From Pseudomonadales bacterium (GTDB lineage Bacteria; Pseudomonadota; Gammaproteobacteria; Pseudomonadales; JAHRWD01): DNA of 54,934 nucleotides. The notes beneath the pieces were generated by a model. It had not been told where the DNA came from. It made no database searches and saw nothing but the letters and a program-made list of their open reading frames with translations. The stretch covers positions 1 to 54,934 of the forward strand of contig JARGPR010000014.1 in the NCBI GenBank assembly GCA_029210125.1, read 5' to 3'. Both the position numbers and the translations under genes were made by a program. Positions 9,307 through 16,353 of this stretch are shown here, in pieces. Every line of letters begins with the position of its first letter. Position 1 is the first letter of the stretch.

Positions 9307-9420
9307 AGAGAACTGATAGCCCTAGAAAAATTCGGCGATGAATATTTCCGGTATATGGAAACCACACCTGCGTGGTTTACAAAGATTAAGTTGATTAACC
9401 ACAAATCTAATGAGGAATGA
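9307..9420 (+). pseudogene. C-terminal remnant of a methyltransferase-like gene
   Basis: Just after the APC permease the plus strand reads A-L-E-K-F-G-D-E-Y-F-R-Y-M-E-T-T-P-A-W-F. That matches the end of the 7283-7933 protein (A-L-D-E-F-G-D-T-Y-R-R-Y-M-E-S-T-P-A-W-F). The stop is at 9418-9420 and no start or upstream part exists. This points to an unequal exchange or tandem duplication that left only the tail. Confidence 0.8.
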
Positions 9421-9423
9421 AAA

Positions 9424-9849
9424 ATGAAAACATTAATTCGAATTATCGCAATTTACCCTCTTCTCGTGTCAATGGCATTTGCTGCCGGAGGTCCGCAGCA
9501 TGAAGGCGGTATGAGTGGTATGGAGGCACAGGGACAACATGGTAAGCAGGGTGGCATGATGATGAGCATGAAAGAGCACATGCAGTCTATGCAAGAAATG
9601 ATGAAAAATCTAAAACAAGAATCTAATCATGAAAAACGCAGTGAATTGATTGAACAGCATATGCAAGCTATGCAAAAGGGAATGATGATGATGAACGAGA
9701 GTAGTGGAGAAGGTAACGCATCGATGCCGATGGATCAGCGAATGGAAATGATGAACAAACGCATGGATATGATGCAGATGATGATGGGGCAAATGATGGA
9801 TGGCATGGTAGAGGCGCGTAAAGGCCAACCTAAGCACTTAAAGAAATAG
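9424..9849 (+). CDS. Secreted Met-rich protein, probable Cu/Ag binder
   Basis: The 141 aa start with a signal peptide (M-K-T-L-I-R-I-I-A-I-Y-P-L-L-V-S-M-A-F-A-A). The mature part is dominated by Met, with runs such as M-M-M-S-M and M-M-M-G-Q-M-M, plus Gln, Glu and His. Periplasmic Met-rich segments bind Cu(I) or Ag(I). It stands behind the copper operon with GAGGAATG upstream. It has no match I can name; low-complexity helices with alternating Met make a coiled-coil-like rod possible. Confidence 0.75.
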   Translation: MKTLIRIIAIYPLLVSMAFAAGGPQHEGGMSGMEAQGQHGKQGGMMMSMKEHMQSMQEMMKNLKQESNHEKRSELIEQHMQAMQKGMMMMNESSGEGNASMPMDQRMEMMNKRMDMMQMMMGQMMDGMVEARKGQPKHLKK

Positions 9850-9895
9850 CCGCAACCAAAGACTGGTATCAACTGACATAGGACAAGGTGTAACT

Positions 9896-10258
9896 ATGAC
9901 TGAACATCGACTGGGCATAAATCCTGGATTTATGGCTAAACATACATTGACTTTGTCAGGGCTAAATCAAAGTAATAAGCAATCGATCGTTTCAGAAATC
10001 GATCAGCTTCCTTGTGTCGATGATGTTTCGTTGAATGAAGATAAACAAACGCTTCGGGTCGCTTACGACGCGTCTCATCATAACATCGATGAAATGATCG
10101 CCATTGTGGAGAAGCATGGTGGCGTCATTAAAGACAGTTGGTGGAGCCGGACAAAGCTTGGTTGGCAACGACAGACTGACGACAACATAAAAGAGAATGC
10201 CAAACACGAAGCCGCATGTTGCAGCAAGATGCCTCCAGGATTTAACAATAAACGCTAA
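9896..10258 (+). CDS. HMA-like small protein without CxxC
   Basis: The 120 aa contain a ferredoxin-like pattern typical of HMA domains: H-T-L-T-L-S-G-L, a helix, V-D-D-V-S-L-N...L-R-V-A-Y, then I-D-E-M-I-A-I-V-E-K-H-G-G. However, the metal loop has no C-x-x-C (it reads G-L-N-Q-S-N). A single Cys lies in L-P-C-V-D-D and a C-C pair comes near the C-terminus (E-A-A-C-C-S-K). It may bind metal differently or have a structural job. It leads a group of small genes before the phosphorylase gene. Confidence 0.6.
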   Translation: MTEHRLGINPGFMAKHTLTLSGLNQSNKQSIVSEIDQLPCVDDVSLNEDKQTLRVAYDASHHNIDEMIAIVEKHGGVIKDSWWSRTKLGWQRQTDDNIKENAKHEAACCSKMPPGFNNKR

Positions 10259-10272
10259 CAGGATATCGAAAT

Positions 10273-10515
10273 ATGGATCAATGTAGAAGAATGCTATTTC
10301 GACAACCACTTTTAGGATTGTTATTTTTAGCTGGTACATCTGGAGTCTGCGCTCAAAGGAGTATTCAGCTACCACAGGATCGCTTTGAATCACTAGAAGA
10401 AGGGTTGAATAAACTTAAACAAAAGCTCAATAGCGTCGCCTCAAAATCAGAATTATCTTCTGTTAAGTCCGCTCCTGATTATATTCGCTCACTTTTAATG
10501 GATAAAAGTTTATGA
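10273..10515 (+). CDS. Small secreted protein of unknown function
   Basis: The 80-aa frame has a plausible signal peptide (R-Q-P-L-L-G-L-L-F-L-A-G-T-S-G-V-C-A) and a Lys/Leu/Ser-rich amphipathic mature part (L-E-E-G-L-N-K-L-K-Q-K-L). Its stop overlaps the phosphorylase start by four bases (ATGA), which favours translation coupling and hence a real gene. I recognise no family. Confidence 0.5.
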   Translation: MDQCRRMLFRQPLLGLLFLAGTSGVCAQRSIQLPQDRFESLEEGLNKLKQKLNSVASKSELSSVKSAPDYIRSLLMDKSL

Positions 10516-12080
10516 GAATCGATCAGCGGAAAAATCGCATCGAGATACCGGATTCGTCTCCCGATTATCTGAGTGTGGTTGATATGGGCATCAATACACA
10601 TCAAGAGCCGGTAGCCTATATGCGTCGCGACTGTCATATCTGTTTAGCGGAGGGCTTCGCTGCCAGCAGCCGTATTTCACTTTCGTATAAAGAGCGTTCC
10701 ATTATTGCGACGTTGAACGTGGTGGACGAAAGGGTTTTGTCTCACGGCACCATAGGTTTGTCACATATTGCATTACAGCGCCTCCATGTAACCCCTAATA
10801 GCAAAATTCTAGTAGAGCATGCGCCAGTAGTGACTTCACTGAGTGCTGTGCGCAAAAAGGTATTTGGTCAAAAGCTTAGTGATGACGACATTACGAGGAT
10901 AATTGAAGACATCAGTGATCATCGTTACAGCGATATTGAAATTGCTAGTTTTCTGAGCGTCTGTGTCGGTAGTCGATTGGACATCGATGAAATTGTTGGG
11001 CTCACCAAGGCCATGGTTAACTGTGGTAAACGCCTGCACTGGCCTGGTCACACACGAGTATTTGATAAACATTGTATTGGTGGCCTGCCAGGTAATCGCA
11101 CTACGCCTCTCGTGGTTTCGATTGTTAGTGCGGGAGGGTTGCTCATTCCAAAAACCTCATCGCGAGCAATCACATCCCCTGCTGGTACAGCAGATACCAT
11201 GGAATCATTAACTACCGTCACTCTAAACCTAGCTGATATTCAAAGAGTAGTGGTTGAAACAGGCGCCTGCCTCGCTTGGGGCGGCGCGGTCAACTTAAGC
11301 CCTGCTGATGATTTGTTAATTCGTATCGAACGGGCCTTGGATCTGGATGGAGAAGGGCAGCTTATTGCTTCAGTTCTTTCCAAAAAAATTGCAGCGGGAT
11401 CCACCCATGCAGTCATTGATATCCCCGTTGGTGACACAGCGAAAGTGCGCACCCATAAAGAGGCAGAGCGTCTCGCCTCACTGTTTACCGATGTCGGCGC
11501 GGCCTGCAGTATCCAAATTCGCTGTGTTATCACTGATGGTAGCCAACCTGTTGGGCGGGGCATCGGGCCAGTAGAGGAAGCGCGTGATGTATTGTCAGTA
11601 CTACAAGGAAGTGCTGGCGATCTTCAAGATTTGCGTGAGCGCGCGCTGTTTTTATCAGCGCATTTATTTTCTCTAGCAAATGGGGAAAGCTTAGAGAGAA
11701 GCTTGGAAAAATCGGCAGAGATACTTGATGGGGGCAAAGCGTGGCAACAATTTCAACGCATTGTAAATGCCCAAGGAGGTTTGAAAAACCTGCCTTCAGC
11801 AAAATATCAGCACATCGAATACGCACAAAGTGAAGGAACTTTAACCGCTATCGACAACCGTCAATTAGCACGATTGGCAAAGTTAGCTGGCGCGCCCTCA
11901 ACCCACACGGCTGGTTTACGTCTACATGTCCGCCTGGGTGACACAGTATCTAATGATGTTCCTCTATTTACTCTGATGACCGAAAGTACTGGTGAGCGCG
12001 ACTACGCATTGGATTTTTATCGCCAGCAGTCGTCAATTTTTACCATCGAACCCAAGTGTGGCGATAATAGTGATGAATAG
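10512..12080 (+). CDS. deoA: AMP/thymidine phosphorylase family enzyme
   Basis: At 522 aa this is the long form, with an extra N-terminal domain of about 90 residues as in archaeal AMP phosphorylase. The phosphate-binding loop K-H-C-I-G-G-L-P-G-N-R and the signature S-S-R-A-I-T-S-P-A-G-T-A-D-T-M-E are intact. Family members split a nucleoside or NMP with phosphate into base and ribose-1-phosphate or ribose-1,5-bisphosphate. The name thymidine phosphorylase is the usual automatic one; the long N-terminus makes NMP a serious candidate substrate. It overlaps the PRPP synthetase gene by 8 bp and belongs to a pentose-phosphate cassette. Confidence 0.85.
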   Translation: MRIDQRKNRIEIPDSSPDYLSVVDMGINTHQEPVAYMRRDCHICLAEGFAASSRISLSYKERSIIATLNVVDERVLSHGTIGLSHIALQRLHVTPNSKILVEHAPVVTSLSAVRKKVFGQKLSDDDITRIIEDISDHRYSDIEIASFLSVCVGSRLDIDEIVGLTKAMVNCGKRLHWPGHTRVFDKHCIGGLPGNRTTPLVVSIVSAGGLLIPKTSSRAITSPAGTADTMESLTTVTLNLADIQRVVVETGACLAWGGAVNLSPADDLLIRIERALDLDGEGQLIASVLSKKIAAGSTHAVIDIPVGDTAKVRTHKEAERLASLFTDVGAACSIQIRCVITDGSQPVGRGIGPVEEARDVLSVLQGSAGDLQDLRERALFLSAHLFSLANGESLERSLEKSAEILDGGKAWQQFQRIVNAQGGLKNLPSAKYQHIEYAQSEGTLTAIDNRQLARLAKLAGAPSTHTAGLRLHVRLGDTVSNDVPLFTLMTESTGERDYALDFYRQQSSIFTIEPKCGDNSDE

Positions 12081-12993
12081 ACAAGTCGAATCCATTAATA
12101 AACAGCCTATTATATTTTCCTTGCAAGATCATCCGTTGGTAACGTCGTTATTTGTTGCGTTGGATGCAGAAATAGGTGCCATAGCCACACGCGAATTTCC
12201 CGATGGCGAGTCTTATCTTAGAGTTGTCAGTCAAGTTAAAAATCGCCGTTGTGTGGTCATTTGTGATCTATCCCACCCCAACCAAAAATATTTACCACTT
12301 ATCTTTTTGCTCGAGACAATGAGAGAGCTAGGTGCCGCTAATGTTGGCCTGATTGCTCCCTACCTTAGTTATATGCGTCAGGATCGTCGATTTGTTGAGG
12401 GTGAGGCGATTACTTCGAAAATATTTGCTGCAGATATTTCCCGGCATATTGATTGGTTGGTAACCGTTGACCCACATCTACATCGCTACCACTCTCTGGA
12501 TGAGATTTACTCTGTTCCTTCTCGTGTTGTACAGGGAGCACCTGCGCTGGCCGAGTGGTTGAAAACTAGAACTAATTTATTGCTGGTTGGTCCCGATGCC
12601 GAAAGCGAGCAATGGGTGTCGGGCATTGCGGGTTACAGCGGCCATCCGTTTGTCATCGGCGCTAAACAACGCTTGGGTGATCGGCGGGTTGAAGTGACCT
12701 TGCCCGATATTAGCGAATATTCATCACACACAGCGGTGATCATTGATGATGTTATATCCAGCGGACAGACCATTCTCCAATGCATAGAAACTTTAAAAAA
12801 AGCTGGTATTCACAGCATTCAGTGCGTTGCCGTGCACGGAATTTTCGCCGACGGAGTTGATGCCGATTTAATGTCTGCTGGCTTGGAATCGCTGGTGACC
12901 AGTAACACCATTGGTCATCGTTCAAATGCTATCGATATAGCACCGTTGTTAATTGACCCAATCAATAGCTGCCTTAATTCGCAGGATAAGTAG
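12073..12993 (+). CDS. prs: Ribose-phosphate pyrophosphokinase (PRPP synthetase) homologue
   Basis: The ATG at 12073, overlapping the phosphorylase stop, is chosen over the longer frame from 11992. The 306 aa keep the catalytic features: Y-M-R-Q-D-R-R, D-P-H-L-H-R, G-P-D-A-E-S, K-Q-R, and the PRPP loop V-I-I-D-D-V-I-S-S-G-Q-T, where the usual TG is SG. It is shorter and more archaeal-like than housekeeping Prs, so it is probably a second, specialised copy. In this cassette it may link ribose phosphates, PRPP and AMP/ATP, possibly in the reverse, ATP-forming direction (inference). Confidence 0.87.
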   Translation: MNRQVESINKQPIIFSLQDHPLVTSLFVALDAEIGAIATREFPDGESYLRVVSQVKNRRCVVICDLSHPNQKYLPLIFLLETMRELGAANVGLIAPYLSYMRQDRRFVEGEAITSKIFAADISRHIDWLVTVDPHLHRYHSLDEIYSVPSRVVQGAPALAEWLKTRTNLLLVGPDAESEQWVSGIAGYSGHPFVIGAKQRLGDRRVEVTLPDISEYSSHTAVIIDDVISSGQTILQCIETLKKAGIHSIQCVAVHGIFADGVDADLMSAGLESLVTSNTIGHRSNAIDIAPLLIDPINSCLNSQDK

Positions 12994-13003
12994 GAGAGGC
13001 CTT

Positions 13004-14359
13004 ATGAGAATTACCTTTATCGGTGGTACCGAAACTGTTACCGGTTCCAAGTTTTTAGTCGAAACTGAGACCACCAAAGTGTTGGTCGATTGTGGATTGT
13101 TTCAGGGTTATAAATGGTTGCGGGAACGAAACTGGCAACCCCTACCGGTTGATATTGAAAACCTTGACGCGGTAATTCTAACCCATGCGCATTTGGACCA
13201 TTCTGGCTACATCCCCGTTTTGTATAAACGTGGTTTTCGTGGGCCGGTGTTTACCCATCACGCGACAAAAGCATTGTGTCAAATCCTGTTAGCCGATAGT
13301 GGTCATATTCAAGAAGAAGATGCGAAATACTACAGCAAACATAATTTGAGCAAACACGCACATCCTGAACCTCTCTATGATCGAAAAACAGCTGAAGCCA
13401 GTATGGCGCTTTTCCAGTCTGTAGATTTTGATGAGCAGGGGGAAGTAGGCGATATCCGTTTTCATCTACAGCCAGCAGGCCACATTCTTGGTGCGGCGAG
13501 TATCATTCTTGAGGCTGATAGCAAACGTATTGGCTTTTCCGGCGATGTCGGGCGTTTTGATGATGTGCTGATGAAACCACCTCGGCCATTGCCTAAGCTA
13601 GATTTGCTACTAATGGAATCTACTTACGGCAATCGCCAGCACGATACGCAAGATTCTTTTCAGCAATTAGCTGCTGTCGTTAACCGTGTCGCAAAGAGTG
13701 GCGGCGTATTACTGGTTCCGGCCTTTGCGGTAGGGCGAGCGCAGGCGTTGCAACATCTATTAGCGACTCTGATGGATAAGGGCGACATTCCCAAAATGCC
13801 AATCTATCTCGATAGTCCTATGGCAATCAAGGTATCGGATGTTTTTTGTCAGTACAGTGATCAACACCGTCTAACCCACGAGCAATGCCATCGCATGTGT
13901 GATGTTGTGACTTACACCCGGACAGTGGATGAATCTAAGGCTATTGCTGGGCAGGCTTTTCCACACATCATAATTGCAGGCAGTGGCATGGCCACAGGTG
14001 GGCGTATTCTTCACCATTTTAAACGCCTGTTAGATAACTCAAAAACCACCGTATTGTTTACCGGTTATCAAGCGGGCGGTACTCGTGGTGCAAAAATGTT
14101 GGAAGGCGTCGATGCGGTAAAAATTCACGGTGCGTGGATACCCCTTCGCGCCACGGTTGAGGTTATTTCAGGCCTATCGGGTCACGCCGATTACCTCGAA
14201 CTCACTCAATGGTTAACGCAGTCAGAATTAGCAGATACCACACCGATTCAATTAATTCATGGTGATCCAGAAGCGTTAGAGGGCCTGCGAGTGCATTTAC
14301 AGGAAAATACAAAATATAAAGTTGCAGTGGCGGGATACCGTGACATTTTGCGTTTGTGA
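13004..14359 (+). CDS. MBL-fold beta-CASP ribonuclease-like protein
   Basis: The start at 13004 follows AGGAG and lies 10 bp after the prs stop. The 451 aa have the metallo-beta-lactamase motif H-A-H-L-D-H-S-G, a later H in P-A-G-H-I-L-G, Asp in F-S-G-D-V-G, and beta-CASP motifs (P-A-F-A-V-G-R-A-Q; G-S-G-M-A-T-G-G-R; G-H-A-D-Y). This is the CPSF/RNase J-like architecture for RNA cleavage. In context it could supply nucleotides for the phosphorylase (inference). It is soluble and probably binds two zinc ions. Confidence 0.9.
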   Translation: MRITFIGGTETVTGSKFLVETETTKVLVDCGLFQGYKWLRERNWQPLPVDIENLDAVILTHAHLDHSGYIPVLYKRGFRGPVFTHHATKALCQILLADSGHIQEEDAKYYSKHNLSKHAHPEPLYDRKTAEASMALFQSVDFDEQGEVGDIRFHLQPAGHILGAASIILEADSKRIGFSGDVGRFDDVLMKPPRPLPKLDLLLMESTYGNRQHDTQDSFQQLAAVVNRVAKSGGVLLVPAFAVGRAQALQHLLATLMDKGDIPKMPIYLDSPMAIKVSDVFCQYSDQHRLTHEQCHRMCDVVTYTRTVDESKAIAGQAFPHIIIAGSGMATGGRILHHFKRLLDNSKTTVLFTGYQAGGTRGAKMLEGVDAVKIHGAWIPLRATVEVISGLSGHADYLELTQWLTQSELADTTPIQLIHGDPEALEGLRVHLQENTKYKVAVAGYRDILRL

Positions 14360-14393
14360 CAATTGAGTCAGGTCAGAACAAGAGGAAAATACT

Positions 14394-14852
14394 ATGCAAA
14401 TCGAAACCTTAAAAGATGTTCTTCATTGGACCCAGGAATTTCACCAACAGCTTGGCCAGTGTCTAACCCATTGCGCGGACAAGAACACCGATGAGCGGGC
14501 ACGAATGATTCTTGCCTACCTGTCCGATCACGAAAAAAGTCTCACAAAAGTTGTCAGTGGCTTCGAAACCTCGGGCGATGAACATGCCCTGAACACTTGG
14601 TGTTACGAATATGTGGCAAAGCATCCCATCGTCCGACATGCACATTGCGACGCCCCTTTTGCCGAGCTGGATGCTGCACAAATCATGGAGGTGATTGTCG
14701 ATCAGCACCAGCAGGTGATTGAGTTGTATCGCTATCTCGCCTCCAGGGCGGATATCCCCTCTGCCAAGGAGTTGATGGAATCACTCCGGTCGCTGGAGGA
14801 ACACGAAATGATGCGTATGGTGCAGTCTGCCAACCGGTTCGGGGATATGTAG
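14394..14852 (+). CDS. Conserved helical protein of unknown function
   Basis: This 152-aa protein is almost all helical, with His and Glu in heptad-like spacing (E-F-H-Q-Q-L, D-H-E-K-S-L, E-E-H-E-M-M). The pattern recalls ferritin-like or hemerythrin-like bundles, but no diagnostic metal motif is complete. AGAGGAAAATACT upstream gives a good ribosome site. The C-terminal tail M-R-M-V-Q-S-A-N-R-F-G-D-M recurs in a decayed copy at 1163-1209, so the gene is part of a mobile or duplicating set. Function is unknown. Confidence 0.75.
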   Translation: MQIETLKDVLHWTQEFHQQLGQCLTHCADKNTDERARMILAYLSDHEKSLTKVVSGFETSGDEHALNTWCYEYVAKHPIVRHAHCDAPFAELDAAQIMEVIVDQHQQVIELYRYLASRADIPSAKELMESLRSLEEHEMMRMVQSANRFGDM

Positions 14853-14899
14853 AGACACTAATTTATTACAGATACAACACCATAAACGGAGGAATAATC

Positions 14900-15154
14900 A
14901 TGACACTTAATGCGTTCAAATTCGGGATGTCCAGCGCGATTACAGCGGCGATACTATGGCTGGCTTGCAGCCTGTTGGTGATGTTAATGCCCTCCATGAT
15001 GTTATCCATGTCTGGGGAAATGGTGCATATGCAACTGAATGACATGGGTTGGCACTTGACACTCACTGGCGTTATTGCGGGGCTGGTGGCTTGGTCAGTG
15101 TCAGCGGGCATCGCCGGGTGGTTGCTGGCAGCCATTTATAACCGCTTACAGTAA
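14900..15154 (+). CDS. DUF5676-type small membrane protein
   Basis: The 84 aa have two membrane helices, the first Met/Leu-rich (L-L-V-M-L-M-P-S-M-M-L-S-M), separated by M-V-H-M-Q-L-N-D-M-G-W-H. The layout fits the DUF5676 family. GGAGGAATA lies upstream. It sits between the helical protein and acetate kinase genes. Its role is unknown; membrane insertion is the only safe statement. Confidence 0.75.
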   Translation: MTLNAFKFGMSSAITAAILWLACSLLVMLMPSMMLSMSGEMVHMQLNDMGWHLTLTGVIAGLVAWSVSAGIAGWLLAAIYNRLQ

Positions 15155-15174
15155 GCCGACGGATTATCCTGCTG

Positions 15175-16344
15175 ATGACCCGTTTCCCGCGCTCTGACAA
15201 TCCCGTTCTGTTGGTATTGAATCCGGGTAGTTCATCCATCAAGTGGAGTGTGCATAATGCGGCGGTACTTGAATCTCAGAGTGCAATGGAACCAATTGTA
15301 GCGGGACAAACGCGTGTTGATCATTCAAATGCGCGAACACATTTTGAGGCAGCAGAATTGCTGACCCGTGTATTGGAAAATCATGATGTTCGCGCGGTGA
15401 TCGTCAGAGTTGTACACGGTGGCTCTGAATATCTTAAACCTGTATCCATCAACGACGACAATTTTCGGCAGCTGAAAAACCTGATAGCACTAGCGCCACT
15501 GCATAACGAAGCCGCAATTGAATTAATCGATCAGCTTCGACATTCTCGGATTTCCATTCCCATTGTTGCCGTCTTTGACAGTGAGTATTTCAGCGACCTG
15601 CCGATGGTGTCGCAGAGTTACGGGCTGCCTGCCGCGCTCATTAAGAAATATCGATTACGCCGTTACGGATTTCACGGATTTGCCCACGAGTCCATGGTCA
15701 CACACTGGGAGACAATCAATCCCGATACCGAACACTTCACTCTGGTGACTGCGCAGTTGGGGAGCGGCTGCTCGATGGTTGCCATTCTCGACGGCAAACC
15801 AGTCGATACGACTATGGGGTATACGCCTAATGAGGGCTTGCTTATGCGCACGCGCAGCGGCGAGATCGATCCAGGTTTGTTGACCTGGTTGCAGCGGCAG
15901 GAACGCTGGTCGCCCGAAGAAACTGATTATATTTTAAATCACGATTCCGGCTGGCGGGGCCTGTCCGGCGGTATCGATAACATGGCGGATTTGTTTGCAA
16001 GCGAACAACCGCAACACCAACTGGCGTTTGAGCTTTTCCGTTATCGATTCCAGAAAACGCTGGGCGCGTATTTCGCCATTCTGGGGGGGCTGGACGGTAT
16101 TGTCCTTAGCGGTGGTATTGCAGAAAACAATGTCGATATTTGCCGTCGTTTGTTGTCCGGTCTTTCCCATTTAGGCATCGCGTTAGAAGATCCCGTTGCT
16201 AGCTTTCCTTTGCCACTATTTTTATCGTCACCGGTATCGCCGGTGCAATGTTGGGTAGTGGCCGCCGATGAGGCAGCGGCCATGTTGCGATCCGTACACC
16301 ATCACTTTTCTTTTGAGAATGAATTTCAGTCGTTGGCTGATTGA
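15175..16344 (+). CDS. ackA: Acetate kinase
   Basis: The 389 aa show the acetokinase fold: L-V-L-N-P-G-S-S-S-I-K near the start, R-V-V-H-G-G, F-D-S (usual F-D-T) before Y-G-F-H-G, G-S-G-C-S, and T-R-S-G-E-I-D-P. It converts acetyl phosphate and ADP to acetate and ATP. The next gene, 10 bp away, encodes a phosphoketolase-family enzyme, which would make acetyl phosphate, so the pair is a compact ATP-yielding step. No phosphotransacetylase gene is nearby, which fits this reading. Confidence 0.93.
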   Translation: MTRFPRSDNPVLLVLNPGSSSIKWSVHNAAVLESQSAMEPIVAGQTRVDHSNARTHFEAAELLTRVLENHDVRAVIVRVVHGGSEYLKPVSINDDNFRQLKNLIALAPLHNEAAIELIDQLRHSRISIPIVAVFDSEYFSDLPMVSQSYGLPAALIKKYRLRRYGFHGFAHESMVTHWETINPDTEHFTLVTAQLGSGCSMVAILDGKPVDTTMGYTPNEGLLMRTRSGEIDPGLLTWLQRQERWSPEETDYILNHDSGWRGLSGGIDNMADLFASEQPQHQLAFELFRYRFQKTLGAYFAILGGLDGIVLSGGIAENNVDICRRLLSGLSHLGIALEDPVASFPLPLFLSSPVSPVQCWVVAADEAAAMLRSVHHHFSFENEFQSLAD

Positions 16345-16353
16345 GGAAATTCT

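Noticed and set aside
9610..9837. His-rich minus-strand frame
   Set aside because: It is the shadow of the Met-rich gene; CAT on one strand is ATG on the other.
14360..14380. FNR/Anr-like site TTGAG-N4-GTCAG
   Set aside because: Both half-sites deviate from TTGAT/ATCAA; not strong enough to claim oxygen control.
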